The position numbers were made by a program, and so were the translations under genes. 64,000 nt of DNA from Paenibacillus lignilyticus (lineage in GTDB: Bacteria; Bacillota; Bacilli; Paenibacillales; Paenibacillaceae), in contig NZ_JAGKSP010000019.1 of the NCBI RefSeq assembly GCF_017942085.1, forward strand, positions 1-64,000. Direction: 5' to 3'. Positions 1 to 9,175 of this stretch are shown here, in pieces. Position 1 is the first letter of the stretch, and every line of letters starts with the position of its first letter. Below the pieces are notes generated by a model. It was not told the DNA's origin. It saw only the letters and a list, made by a program, of their open reading frames with translations, and did no database searches.

Positions 1-205
1 GCCGATGGCCGAGAGTCGCAAAATGCGACTCTCAGCGGCGAAAACGCCGCAAAAAGATGCTGAGAGTCGCGAAACCCGACTCTCAGCTTCAAGAAACCCA
101 AGACCCCGCTCACGCCGATGGCCGAGAGTCGCAAAATGCGACTCTCAGCGGCGAAAACGCCGCAAAAAGATGCTGAGAGTCGCGAAACCCGACTCTCAGC
201 TTCAA
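1..205. repeat. Tandem 113-bp repeat made of nested hairpins
   Basis: Copy one covers 1-113; copy two starts at 114 and stays the same to about 205. Each copy carries three inverted repeats: 11-33 (GAGAGTCGCA / TGCGACTCTC, loop AAA), 35-50 (GCGGCG-AAAA-CGCCGC) and 59-87 (GCTGAGAGTCG / CGACTCTCAGC), with equivalents 113 bp later. The outer two hairpins share the core GAGAGTCG/CGACTCTC, so alternative pairings within and between copies are possible. No convincing gene overlaps it. It lies just outside the terminator that ends the adjacent glycosidase gene. Function unknown. Confidence 0.85.
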
Positions 206-206
206 A

Positions 207-234
207 AAAACCGGAGGCACGGGCCTCCGGTTTT
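207..234. terminator. Rho-independent terminator, bidirectional
   Basis: AAAACCGGAGGC pairs with GCCTCCGGTTTT around a short ACGG loop. It sits 15 bp beyond the stop codon of the minus-strand glycosidase and would also stop reading arriving from the left. Confidence 0.85.
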
Positions 235-248
235 CCTCGTGTTATGCA

Positions 249-3182
249 CTAGTTCTTAGGCGTCAAGCGGAACAGCTTCGATTCCATTGGCTCAAGCGTT
301 ACTTGCAAGGAGCCTTGTACATCCCCGGAAACAGCCCCCGTCCAGAGATCCTTCAGCTTATAAGCCGCACTGCCATCCAGACCCGCCCTTGCTAAATCTA
401 CGGTTTTGTCGACAGGCGTGCTTCCATAATTAAAGAGCGCAAGGTAGTAATCGCCTTTATCCTTCAGTACGAATGCTTCCGCAGCCTTAGCACCGGTATT
501 CCCTTCGATCGGACGGAATGCTTTTCCGATCTGAGCGACTTCCAACACCGCCTTATTGGTTAGCAGCGCCGTCATGTATTCCTGCGCTTTCGCATCGCGA
601 ACGTTATCCGAATCCATAAACACCGTTCCCGAAATAACGGCGGAGTTGACTCTGCTTCTTGCCTCGGTCAAGGAACCCGCTCTGGACAACGCCATATGAT
701 CGGGATCCGTGTAATGGTAGATCGTTCCGTTCTGCCACCAGCCATACGTCAAGGCGTTCAGCTGGAATTCCGTGTCGGAGATGCTGCCGAACGTATCGGT
801 AGCGATGCGTCTGCTGTGCGCGTATTGGCTTGGGAACAGCGGCGCGATAGAGGCACTGATAAACATTTTATCCGCGATGAGACTGTCGACGTAAGCCATT
901 CCTTGGTTATACGCTTGCGTTCCGGTTTGGACCGCTGGGTCATAATGCTTGCCTTCCAAGGCACCGTGGGTGAGGAAATCCAGCTTGATATATTCAAAAC
1001 CGAGATTCTTAAACCGGTTAAGGAAATAAGTAATCCGATCCTTAGCCCCCGGGTGAGACGGATCTACCGCATAAGCGCCGTCCAATTTAGGCAGCGGGTT
1101 GCCCGACTCGTCGCGCAGGATGATATCTCCGTATTTATAGCTCGATCCCTCGACCTGCTGCTCCATATTGTCGCCCCAGTAAACGAACGGTCCCCAATAG
1201 ATGCCGGCCTTCTGTCCGTTCTCGCGGATCTTGGCAACAACGTCCGCTAATTGCGCTTCCGTTAGATTGTCCCAGTACGAATCCAAATTGATATAGGTGA
1301 CCTTCTTATTATTGAAGCCTTCCTTCTGCAGATGCTGCTTCACATAATCGGACGTGTCCAGCACATCCTGATAGGTCAAATTGCTGCCGAAAGCACCCCA
1401 GCTGTTCCAGCCGACAGGCACGCCTTCAGGAACCTTTTTGCCGAAAGCGAGCGGCGGAGCAATTACTGCGTTTGCCTTCCCGTACTCTTCCATGCCTTTC
1501 CGATAATCGCCATAGAAGCCGACGAATGCCATAGGCGATGTCAGTACGGTTCCTTTGATGCTGCCATGAGCCACCGAATCATGCGTTTTCGCGGTCGAAG
1601 CGCCGCCGAATACTTCCAATTGATTCAAACGATTATTTTCGCCGGTGAAGCGAATTCCCGTTTTCCAAGTATCGTGCGTCACCGAACCCACGATAAGTCC
1701 GTTGCGGCTGGCATTATCGTAGATCGCGGACACCTCGTAACTGGTATCTGCCGAATTGATCGGCACGGCTTGGTGACGAATCCACATATCGTTGTCATAA
1801 GGAACGGATAATACCCGCCCGTCCGTGTAGCTGCCGATGTCGATGCCGCCGGTTGTATTCGTTACAAGCGGAGCCATATAATTCGATTGCAATTCGGCAG
1901 CCGAAACCGCCTCTGTTCGGGTGAAGAAATAAGGCTTATCCTCATAGAAGCTGTACCACTGGTTCAACGTCGGACTTCCGGCTTGGCTGTTGACGAACTT
2001 CACCTTAATGCCTTTGCCGAAGCCATCCTTCAGGGGAGTGACGTCCGCCATGGAGAAGCTGTGGCTGTCATAGCAGCTGCTCGCCTCATCTTCGAACTTG
2101 CTGTATACGCCTTTGGCAATCGTCTTATCCTTCCAGGCATAGTCCGCCATGCCGTTGTCCGTGCGGTAAGTAACGGCATAGTCGCCATTTTGGATCACCA
2201 CTGCATCTGCATATTCGGAAATCTTGATCGACCCGAACTTCTTCTTGGCCACCTGCTCTCCGAGCGCCGGCGCTTCCGTAATGACCTGCTCGCAAGGCTT
2301 TACTTGATCCGCATCTATCGGGGTTACGACGATTTTGTCCATATCCGGTGAATACCCGCCTCCATCCGAGAACAGAATGGTGTTGCTTCCGGCCACCAAG
2401 TTGACGCTGATGGTCTGTGAGCCTACGGTGCTCCAATCCTTCGTGCTCTGGAAGAGAATGTTCTGCGCCGGACCGCCGTTCGTGCTCACATCGGCAGCAC
2501 GCGGATCTCCGGAAATATAATACACCGTCAGGTTATAGCTGCCTGTGGATGGAACGTTAATCGCATTAAATTGCAGGGAAGCGCCTTGATAGAGATTCCC
2601 TACCTTCTGTCCGCCGGAGCAAGCGCCGCAATTAGACACGGCAGCATTGCCTGTCAGGGTGTTCCCCGAAGCCTCCGCCTCATAACCTTGTGCAATCGGA
2701 TAAACGTCGATTTTATCAAAATCAGGCGAGTACCCGTTACCATCGGAAATGTCGATATAGTTGCTGCCTTGGACAAGGGTCATCGGGATCGTTAACGCAG
2801 CTAACGTATTCCAGTCTGCCGTCTTGTCGAAGTCAATATGGCGGGAAGTGCCGCCGTTCGCGCTGATGTCCGCACTTCTCGGATCTCCGGAGATGTAGGA
2901 GAAAACAACGTTATACGAGCCGGCTTCCGGCACCTCAATATCGGTAAAACGCATGCTGCTTCCTTGGTACAAGCCCCCCACCTTCTTGCTGCCTGAGCAG
3001 CCGCTGCAGTCGGCGATCGAAGCGTTTCCCGTCATCGTGTTCCCCGCCGCTTCCGCTTCGTAGCTGTAAATGACTTCGTTCGCGTCGCTTGCCGTGGCGT
3101 CCGCACTGGAGAGCGAAGACGTGCCGAATGAAAAACTACAAATAAAGATGAAGAGTGCCAAACAAGATGTGAGCGTTTTCAT
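249..3182 (-). CDS. Secreted alpha-galactosidase-like glycoside hydrolase (clan GH-D, GH27 type) with two CBM35-like domains
   Basis: A 977-residue exported enzyme with a signal peptide over the first ~28 residues. Two tandem copies of a carbohydrate-binding module of CBM35/CBM6 type follow (about 40-165 and 167-295; each opens YEAEA.GNT and carries a GCSGS/GACSG-KVG-LYQG stretch). A beta-sandwich region comes next, then a (beta/alpha)8 domain from about 585. The catalytic domain has GWNSWG at 591, YIKLDF with Asp735 in the place of the clan GH-D nucleophile, and SDTE with Asp803 as candidate acid/base, followed by DPDHM. It would remove alpha-linked galactose (or a related sugar) from an extracellular polysaccharide; the exact substrate cannot be read. 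It is divergent from the kinase/regulator pair and has the shared 44-bp upstream motif, so it probably belongs to that regulon. Confidence 0.85.
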   Translation of the reverse strand: MKTLTSCLALFIFICSFSFGTSSLSSADATASDANEVIYSYEAEAAGNTMTGNASIADCSGCSGSKKVGGLYQGSSMRFTDIEVPEAGSYNVVFSYISGDPRSADISANGGTSRHIDFDKTADWNTLAALTIPMTLVQGSNYIDISDGNGYSPDFDKIDVYPIAQGYEAEASGNTLTGNAAVSNCGACSGGQKVGNLYQGASLQFNAINVPSTGSYNLTVYYISGDPRAADVSTNGGPAQNILFQSTKDWSTVGSQTISVNLVAGSNTILFSDGGGYSPDMDKIVVTPIDADQVKPCEQVITEAPALGEQVAKKKFGSIKISEYADAVVIQNGDYAVTYRTDNGMADYAWKDKTIAKGVYSKFEDEASSCYDSHSFSMADVTPLKDGFGKGIKVKFVNSQAGSPTLNQWYSFYEDKPYFFTRTEAVSAAELQSNYMAPLVTNTTGGIDIGSYTDGRVLSVPYDNDMWIRHQAVPINSADTSYEVSAIYDNASRNGLIVGSVTHDTWKTGIRFTGENNRLNQLEVFGGASTAKTHDSVAHGSIKGTVLTSPMAFVGFYGDYRKGMEEYGKANAVIAPPLAFGKKVPEGVPVGWNSWGAFGSNLTYQDVLDTSDYVKQHLQKEGFNNKKVTYINLDSYWDNLTEAQLADVVAKIRENGQKAGIYWGPFVYWGDNMEQQVEGSSYKYGDIILRDESGNPLPKLDGAYAVDPSHPGAKDRITYFLNRFKNLGFEYIKLDFLTHGALEGKHYDPAVQTGTQAYNQGMAYVDSLIADKMFISASIAPLFPSQYAHSRRIATDTFGSISDTEFQLNALTYGWWQNGTIYHYTDPDHMALSRAGSLTEARSRVNSAVISGTVFMDSDNVRDAKAQEYMTALLTNKAVLEVAQIGKAFRPIEGNTGAKAAEAFVLKDKGDYYLALFNYGSTPVDKTVDLARAGLDGSAAYKLKDLWTGAVSGDVQGSLQVTLEPMESKLFRLTPKN

Positions 3183-3331
3183 AATGAACTCCTTCCAACC
3201 TTTTATTTGAATACATCTCTCAATTTAATGCAGCGCGTATTGCCGTACAATCCCAATATCTTACGAAACATACGGCAAAACAAAGGAATCGCGAGGCCAA
3301 TAATTATTCGGAGCCGACGAACGCAAGTCAT

Positions 3332-3375
3332 CATCCGTTCTCTACTTTCGATCTACCATCCTCAACTTCTTTCGG
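3332..3375 (-). promoter_or_regulatory. Conserved 44-bp regulatory motif, site 1
   Basis: Upstream of the alpha-galactosidase-like gene. It shares CATCCGTT, then ACTTTCGATCTACC and CAACTTCTT with three other sites at 9081-9124, 13949-13993 and 17794-17836. The two CTACTT-like half-elements lie about two helical turns apart, as in many AraC-family sites. Proposed target of the YesN-type regulator encoded next door. Confidence 0.65.
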
Positions 3376-3383
3376 AATGTTCG

Positions 3384-3411
3384 TTGTAAGATAGCGTTTA
3401 CACGCTATACT
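3384..3411 (+). promoter_or_regulatory. Sigma-A-type promoter of the yesM/yesN-like pair
   Basis: TTGTAA at 3384-3389, a 16-bp spacer and TATACT at 3406-3411, 32 bp before the kinase start codon. Confidence 0.6.
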
Positions 3412-3443
3412 TAAGAGAAAATCCGCAAAGGAGAAGGTTCCGA

Positions 3444-5168
3444 ATGAGCTTTCTGCGCCGGCTCACCCTGTATCCCAAGCTCGTTCTGACCTTTCTGGTC
3501 ATTATCGTCCCTCTCGTTACGATCAGCCTTCTCATGAATATTCGCAGCGAGCGCCTCGTCCGCAACGAGATCACCGGCTCGATGCAAGCCAAGGTCAATT
3601 ATTATATCAACGCGCTGGAGGATGATTTCGGACCTCTGGTTACGCTGGAGCAGCAATATACGCTCGACGATGACATCTTTAATCTCGCCTATTCTTCGAT
3701 CATCATGACCAGCGAGCAGTATACGAATGCGGTCAGGAATGTCCAGAAGAAGCTGCAGATCCTAAAAAATATGAGCCCTTACGTGGAAGACGCCTTCGTC
3801 AATTTCCCCGTGCTCGACCGTAAAATATCCGCTTTATCCTTCAACGAATTGAACCACGAGGAAGCAGCCGCTTTAAACCAAATCGCCGATACGTTCGAAT
3901 CGCCCTTCCTGCTCTATCGGAATCGGCTGTGGATGAGTCTGCCCTACCCGAACAATCTGGCGGTCGGCCGCGGGTTCACGATTGCGCTCGAAATATCGAG
4001 CGCTGCGATCAAGGATTCGCTGTCCGGCTTCCTCATCGACGGCAATGGCGGCGCCATGCTCATGGACCGGGATTTATCCTGGAGCGAGACGAGCGGCAAT
4101 GTGCCTTCCGATCGCGCCAAGCTGCAATCTCTTATCCGCAATCAGCTGCAAGCCGGACAGAAGAGCGGGTACGAAATCATCGAGGACGGGGACTCCACGT
4201 ACTACGGTTTTTTTGAGAAATCATCGAAATTAGGGCTGACGCTCGCGATATTCGTGGAAGAAAGCAGCTTCATCGGTCCGCTTAAACAATACGCGATTTG
4301 GTTATGGGCCATCTCGATTGCCGCTCCGATTCTCATTCTGCTGTTTTCCTATCGGCTCTACCAGGTCATCCATACGCCGCTGAAGCGACTTGTCGCCGCC
4401 TTCAAAGGACTGGAGAAAGGCGACCTCTCGGCTCAATTGAACTATCGCTCCAGAGACGAATTCAATTACTTGTATTTGCAATACAACCGCACCGTGTCCA
4501 GACTGCAGGATCTCATTAACGAAGCCTACGTTCATCAATACCAGATTAAGGTTGCCGAGCTCAAGCAGCTGCAATCGCAGATTAACCCGCACTTCTTGTA
4601 CAACAGCTTCTTCAACCTGCACCGGCTGGCCAAACTGCAAGAGAATGACAAAGTCGTCGCCTTCTCCAAGCATCTGGGCGAATACTTCAAATACGTCACC
4701 AAGAACGCCGACTTCGTGCCGCTCGATCAGGAAATCAAGTTCTGCCGATCCTATGCTGCCATTCAAGGCATTCGGTTCGACGATCATGTCCGCGTCGAAT
4801 TCGGCGCGGTTCCGGAACGCGTCGGCTCGCTGGCCGTGCCCAAGCTGCTGCTTCAGCCGCTTGTCGAGAACGCCTACCAGCATGGACTGGAGGACCAAGT
4901 GGAAGAGGGGCTCGTCATGGTCACCTTCAAGGACTGCGGGGATCATGCCCAAATCGCGGTGGAAGATAACGGGGCACTGGAGGAGGAAGAGCTGGCGCAT
5001 ATCGTCGCTCTGTTGGCCGATGCGGACTACAAATCTGACAGCGAAGGCTTGCGCAACGTTCAGCTGCGCATTCGGCTGAACTTCGGCGAGCATGCCGAAC
5101 TGCTCGCGGATCGGGGTGCGCTCGGAGGCTTGCGGATGACCATCATTATTCCATTAAAGGAGGCATAA
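3444..5168 (+). CDS. YesM-type sensor histidine kinase
   Basis: Membrane histidine kinase of the LytS/YesM family, 574 residues. One transmembrane helix at about 12-34, an extracytoplasmic sensor domain (dCache-like) to about 280, a second helix at 282-303, HAMP to about 355, then the family's His_kinase segment with QSQINPHFLYNSF (His383 as phosphoacceptor) and an HATPase_c domain with LLLQPLVENAYQHG as N box. ATG is preceded by AAAGGAGAAGG. The following regulator starts 4 bp after its stop, with its ribosome site (AAAGGAGG) inside this gene's end. Kinases of this type sense oligosaccharides outside the cell, which fits the surrounding glycanase and transporter genes. Confidence 0.93.
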   Translation: MSFLRRLTLYPKLVLTFLVIIVPLVTISLLMNIRSERLVRNEITGSMQAKVNYYINALEDDFGPLVTLEQQYTLDDDIFNLAYSSIIMTSEQYTNAVRNVQKKLQILKNMSPYVEDAFVNFPVLDRKISALSFNELNHEEAAALNQIADTFESPFLLYRNRLWMSLPYPNNLAVGRGFTIALEISSAAIKDSLSGFLIDGNGGAMLMDRDLSWSETSGNVPSDRAKLQSLIRNQLQAGQKSGYEIIEDGDSTYYGFFEKSSKLGLTLAIFVEESSFIGPLKQYAIWLWAISIAAPILILLFSYRLYQVIHTPLKRLVAAFKGLEKGDLSAQLNYRSRDEFNYLYLQYNRTVSRLQDLINEAYVHQYQIKVAELKQLQSQINPHFLYNSFFNLHRLAKLQENDKVVAFSKHLGEYFKYVTKNADFVPLDQEIKFCRSYAAIQGIRFDDHVRVEFGAVPERVGSLAVPKLLLQPLVENAYQHGLEDQVEEGLVMVTFKDCGDHAQIAVEDNGALEEEELAHIVALLADADYKSDSEGLRNVQLRIRLNFGEHAELLADRGALGGLRMTIIIPLKEA

Positions 5169-5172
5169 AGCG

Positions 5173-6804
5173 ATGTACCGACTGTTGATCGTGGATAATG
5201 AACCGATTATCGTAAGAGGACTTCAGCAGCTTTTGGCGGAAGAGGCACCCTTCGAGCTCGATATCTATGGCGTGCATTCGGCGGAAGAGGCGCTGCGGCT
5301 GCTCGGCATCATGAAGATCGATATCGCTTTGCTCGATATCCGCATGCCGGGGATGAACGGCCTCGAGCTGCAAGCCAAGATAGTCGAGCAATGGCCGGAC
5401 TGCAAAGTGGTTTTCCTGTCCGGTTACGACGACTTTTCTTATATCCAGACCGCTTTCCGAAACGGCGGCGTCGATTACGTGCTGAAGATGGACGGCGATG
5501 AAGCGATCATAGCTGCCATCCAGAAGGCGATCGATGAGCTGTCTCGCGCAAGCTCCATGAACCAATTGATGGACCAAGCGAAACATAAGCTGCAGCAGTC
5601 GCTTACCCCTTTGCAGAGAGATTATGTTAGCCAGCTGATCCATGGGCTTGCGCCTGCCAAGCAGGAGCGGATGGATGAGCTGAAGATGGCGATGGACACA
5701 TCCGTCCCTCCGCTTCTTCTGATCTCGCGCGTCGACCGCTTTGCACCTTCGCATTCCGATTCGGATAAAACCCTTATGTATTACGCGCTGCAAAATATTG
5801 CCGGCGAGTTCTGGGCAGGCTGCCGGGCTTTCAGCGTCATGCTTGATCCGTCCGCGATGGTTACCTTTGTCCAGCCTGTGAGGAACAGTCAGTGGGAGAC
5901 GGTCAGCCCGCGATGGATCCGGTTCGTGCATGGTCAGCTGGAAACGATCCAAGCCGCCTGCAAACAATATTTGAAGCTTCCGGTCTCGTTCGTCGCCAGC
6001 TCGGAGACCGTCCATTGGGCTGACATTCACTTGAAATACGCCGAGCTTAAGCAAATGTTGTTCTACGGCTTCGGCCAGCGGACCGAAATGCTGCTCACGG
6101 ATGACGTCAATCGAAATTTTGCTTCGGGAAGCCCGCAAACCAACGAGACGATCATCAAAGCCCAAAGCCGCTTAAAGCAGCTCTTATCCTCCGAGATGGC
6201 GCTGGAGAATCGGCTGCTCGCCGATTTCGATGAGCTAGCCTCTCACTCTCGCAAGCTGACGGGCAATCATCCTTTTCTGTACGAAATGTACAACGGCATT
6301 GCCTACATGCTGTTATCCGCCATTAATCATCAGCACCGGACGGAAGCGTTTCCGTCCGATTGGCTGACCAAGCTCGTCTCCCTGGATGCCCACTCCTCGT
6401 GGGAGGAGGCGCTCGATTATATGCGGGACATCATCCGCCGGCTGCTCGACATTCGCAATCAAGAGAGCGAGGCTGGTGCCCACCTGCTGATCGCCAAGCT
6501 CAAATCCTTTATCGACAGCCACTTGAATGAAGACCTGTCGCTCGTCCGGCTGGCTGAAACCGTCTACTTGAATCCGACCTACTTGTCGCGATTATTCAAG
6601 CAGCAGACCGGCCAAGGGATCTCCGAATATATCGCCGAGCTTCGTCTGACGAAATCCTGTGATCTGCTCCAGTTCTCGAATCTGAAAATACAGGATATCG
6701 CGCTCAAGGTCGGGTTTGATTCCGCGACGTCCTTCGGAAGGTTCTTTAAGAGAGAAATGAACGCCACGCCCCACGAATATCGGGAGCGCGCATCCGTTTC
6801 ATAA
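5173..6804 (+). CDS. YesN-type response regulator, receiver plus AraC HTH
   Basis: 543 residues. The N-terminal receiver domain has the acidic pair near residue 8 and the phosphoacceptor Asp55 in LLDIRMPGMNGLE. A middle region of about 300 residues follows, and an AraC/XylS double helix-turn-helix occupies roughly 440-540 (YLSRLFKQQTGQGISEY; DIALKVGFDSATSFGRFFKR). Partner of the upstream kinase. Likely activator of the flanking glycanase and transporter units through the conserved 44-bp motif. Confidence 0.93.
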   Translation: MYRLLIVDNEPIIVRGLQQLLAEEAPFELDIYGVHSAEEALRLLGIMKIDIALLDIRMPGMNGLELQAKIVEQWPDCKVVFLSGYDDFSYIQTAFRNGGVDYVLKMDGDEAIIAAIQKAIDELSRASSMNQLMDQAKHKLQQSLTPLQRDYVSQLIHGLAPAKQERMDELKMAMDTSVPPLLLISRVDRFAPSHSDSDKTLMYYALQNIAGEFWAGCRAFSVMLDPSAMVTFVQPVRNSQWETVSPRWIRFVHGQLETIQAACKQYLKLPVSFVASSETVHWADIHLKYAELKQMLFYGFGQRTEMLLTDDVNRNFASGSPQTNETIIKAQSRLKQLLSSEMALENRLLADFDELASHSRKLTGNHPFLYEMYNGIAYMLLSAINHQHRTEAFPSDWLTKLVSLDAHSSWEEALDYMRDIIRRLLDIRNQESEAGAHLLIAKLKSFIDSHLNEDLSLVRLAETVYLNPTYLSRLFKQQTGQGISEYIAELRLTKSCDLLQFSNLKIQDIALKVGFDSATSFGRFFKREMNATPHEYRERASVS

Positions 6805-6807
6805 AGA

Positions 6808-6840
6808 AAAGCCGCCGGTTGACAGTTCACCGGCGGCTTT
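6808..6840. terminator. Bidirectional rho-independent terminator
   Basis: AAAGCCGCCGGT pairs with ACCGGCGGCTTT across a 9-nt loop, placed between the convergent ends of the YesN-like gene and the GH16 gene. Confidence 0.9.
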
Positions 6841-6849
6841 CTTATGGGT

Positions 6850-9012
6850 TTATTGGAACACGCGGACATAATCGACGAACATGTCGACCTGATTGTTATA
6901 TCTGGCGAGATCGATCGGCCAACCGCCGCCAAGCGCCAGGTTGATCATGAAGTACATCGGCGTTTTGGCTTGGTCGAACGTCGTATGGCGCCATACCTCT
7001 ACGTTATCGATGTAGTAGATGGTGTCGGTCGGCGTTATTTTGGTGCCGTAAATATGCCAGGTCGACGCGTTGTCGCCGAACGCAAAGTTAGAGGAAGAAC
7101 AATGCGTGTCGTGCATTTCCGGGTTACCCGCCCACCAGTGCTTCGCCTGGCAAGCGCCGTTCGGATCCTGCCCGTACGCTTCGACCGTATCGATCTCCGC
7201 CGTCGACGGCACGCCTTGCGAGATGCTGTTCTGCGACATGAGCCAGAATGCCGGCCAGGTTCCTTTGCCTGCAGGCATCAGAATGCGAGCCTCAAAGTAG
7301 CCGTAGGTTGCCGCTACGCCGGTTCCGTTGGTACGAACGGAAGACAGCAAGCCGCCGGTGTAGGTGCGGTTCCAGCCCATCGGATCAACCGTTCCGGACG
7401 GCGCTTTCTTGGCGCGGATGCGCAAGTAGTTGCTTCCGAGGATCGCAAACGGATCATTCGCGCTTCCGTAATCGGCGAATATCGCTTCGCCGAATTCCGT
7501 GCCGTTCGGCGCATCCGGTTTCGATGTTGCATAGGTAGCTCCGGCGCCCGTGCGGGATGCCGACAGAGGGCCTGTGAAATCATCTTGGAAGAGCACGCTC
7601 ATGCCGGACGCTTGCGAAGGCGCGGAAGGAATGCCTTGCTTCCAAGTGACTCCGCCTTCGTTATACAGCTGCACATAGCAGTTATCCGAATGCGCATAGT
7701 TCGGATTGCCTTCCGGCGAATCCCATGCGCTCAGAATGACCGTGATCGGACCGTGCGGGAAGTCCGCGGCCGGGAAGGTCACTTCGCCATATCCGTTTGC
7801 AGCAGGCGTTACCCGCTGGAACCAGCTATCATAGCCGTTCGCGTTCGGATGCGCGGTGTCCGGCTGATGCCAAGACCTTGCCCATACGTTCTGCATGCCC
7901 GGCGCGTAGAACTTGATCGTAATGGTCCCGTTAATCGAAGCACCGTAAGATGGCGAAACCACGCTTACTTGGTAATTCGGATATTCCCCTGTTGGCGGTT
8001 CCGTTGGCGGCGTTGTTCCGCCTCCGGTGCCGTAATACTTAATTTCCGTCGCGCCGGAAGCCGAACCGGATTGCGGCGTAAAGACGATTCTCATCTTGGA
8101 GGTCGTAACGGCCGTAAATGTGACCGTATTGACCTGACCGCCCGTCGGTGCGGCCGGCGACTTGGATTGGCTTGCCGCGTTCGTCCAGGCCGTACCGTTC
8201 CAGTATTGCACGTTATAGGAAGCCGGGGCTTTAACGCCGCCTCCGTCATCGTAAATATAAATTTCAGCTTGCGATACGGTGCTACTTGCGCTTAAATCTT
8301 TCTGCACCCAATCGGTTGCATTCGGCGATTGGTAGCTGGTCCAGCGATTATGCGGCGAGTTCACGTACGAGATCGTTCCGTCATCGACATCGTCCACTTC
8401 ATCCATGTGGAACGTGTACGAGGCTGTGGATGTTCCGGCCAGCGGCGACGATGGCGGCGTAGTCGGAGGATCGGTAGGCGGTGTGGAAGAACCCGTGCCA
8501 TAAGCGATTTCGGTCACTCCCGATTTGGAGCCGGATTGATGCGTGAAGACGATTCTGAATTTGCTTGCCGACACGGACGTGAAGGCTACCGTGTTGACTT
8601 GGTTCCCTGTAGGAGAAGCCGGGGATTTCACTTGGCCGGCGGCATCCGTCCATGTGCTGCCGTTCAAGTATTGCACCTTGTAGGAGCTCGGTGCCTTCAC
8701 GCCGCCTCCGTCATCGTACAGATAGACTTCAGCGCTGCTTCTCGTTACCGCCGAGCCGAAATCCGTCTGTACCCAGTCCGTCGCGTTCGGCGATTCGTAC
8801 GACGTCCAACGGTTACTCGGCGTATCGTCGTAAGACACAATGCCGTCATTCACCTCGCTCGTCGCGTCCATGAAGAACGTGTAAGACGCCGTGACCGTGG
8901 CCCCGGTGTCATACGCAAAGACCTGCATGCCGGAGAACAGCGTGGACAAGAGAACGCTTACAATTAGAAACGATAAGAACGCTCTCCTGGGCCTTAATCT
9001 CTTCTTTGTCAT
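6850..9012 (-). CDS. Secreted GH16 family glycanase with two F5/8-type domains
   Basis: 720 residues with a signal peptide ending near residue 33 (cleavage after QVFA). Two galactose-binding-like (F5/8 type C) modules of about 130 residues follow; each has RWTSY.SPNATDWVQ, YDDGGGVKAP and an RIVFT..SGS motif, and Thr/Pro linkers separate them. Then comes a beta-sandwich module (about 340-455, WARSWHQPDTAHPN) and the GH16 catalytic domain, with the signature EIDTVE giving Glu606 as nucleophile, Asp608 and Glu611 as acid/base. It closes with the usual jelly-roll strand WPIDLA...DYVRVFQ. It is an endo-acting beta-glycanase; beta-1,3-glucan or a galactan are both possible. It is paralogous to the SLH-bearing gene at 13981-17697 but freely secreted. 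Confidence 0.9.
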   Translation of the reverse strand: MTKKRLRPRRAFLSFLIVSVLLSTLFSGMQVFAYDTGATVTASYTFFMDATSEVNDGIVSYDDTPSNRWTSYESPNATDWVQTDFGSAVTRSSAEVYLYDDGGGVKAPSSYKVQYLNGSTWTDAAGQVKSPASPTGNQVNTVAFTSVSASKFRIVFTHQSGSKSGVTEIAYGTGSSTPPTDPPTTPPSSPLAGTSTASYTFHMDEVDDVDDGTISYVNSPHNRWTSYQSPNATDWVQKDLSASSTVSQAEIYIYDDGGGVKAPASYNVQYWNGTAWTNAASQSKSPAAPTGGQVNTVTFTAVTTSKMRIVFTPQSGSASGATEIKYYGTGGGTTPPTEPPTGEYPNYQVSVVSPSYGASINGTITIKFYAPGMQNVWARSWHQPDTAHPNANGYDSWFQRVTPAANGYGEVTFPAADFPHGPITVILSAWDSPEGNPNYAHSDNCYVQLYNEGGVTWKQGIPSAPSQASGMSVLFQDDFTGPLSASRTGAGATYATSKPDAPNGTEFGEAIFADYGSANDPFAILGSNYLRIRAKKAPSGTVDPMGWNRTYTGGLLSSVRTNGTGVAATYGYFEARILMPAGKGTWPAFWLMSQNSISQGVPSTAEIDTVEAYGQDPNGACQAKHWWAGNPEMHDTHCSSSNFAFGDNASTWHIYGTKITPTDTIYYIDNVEVWRHTTFDQAKTPMYFMINLALGGGWPIDLARYNNQVDMFVDYVRVFQ

Positions 9013-9080
9013 TAATCATCACTACCTTTTCGCTAATTTGGGCTGCAAATGTATTATAGCGAAGCCGCGCTTCGCTGCCA

Positions 9081-9124
9081 TCAGCCGTTCGCTACTTTCG
9101 CTCTACCGATTTCTACTTCTTTGG
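9081..9124 (-). promoter_or_regulatory. Conserved 44-bp regulatory motif, site 2
   Basis: Upstream of the GH16 gene, 69 bp from its start. It contains CAGCCGTTCGCTACTTTCG, then CTCTACCGATT and CTACTTCTTTGG. This copy shows most clearly the direct repeat CTACTTTC / CTACTTCT about 21 bp apart. Confidence 0.65.
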
Positions 9125-9138
9125 AGCCGGTCAAGGTC

Positions 9139-9175
9139 AAATAAAGCGCAGTCCTTAGCGGACTGCGCTTTATTT
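9139..9175 (-). terminator. Rho-independent terminator of the transporter/hydrolase operon
   Basis: AAATAAAGCGCAGTCC pairs with GGACTGCGCTTTATTT across a 5-nt loop. The stem touches the stop codon of the minus-strand hydrolase gene. Confidence 0.85.

Noticed and set aside
6844-8295. Long plus-strand reading frame of about 480 codons opposite the GH16 gene
   Set aside because: Arg-rich mirror of a GC-rich coding strand with no ribosome site; the minus strand encodes a clear GH16 enzyme.
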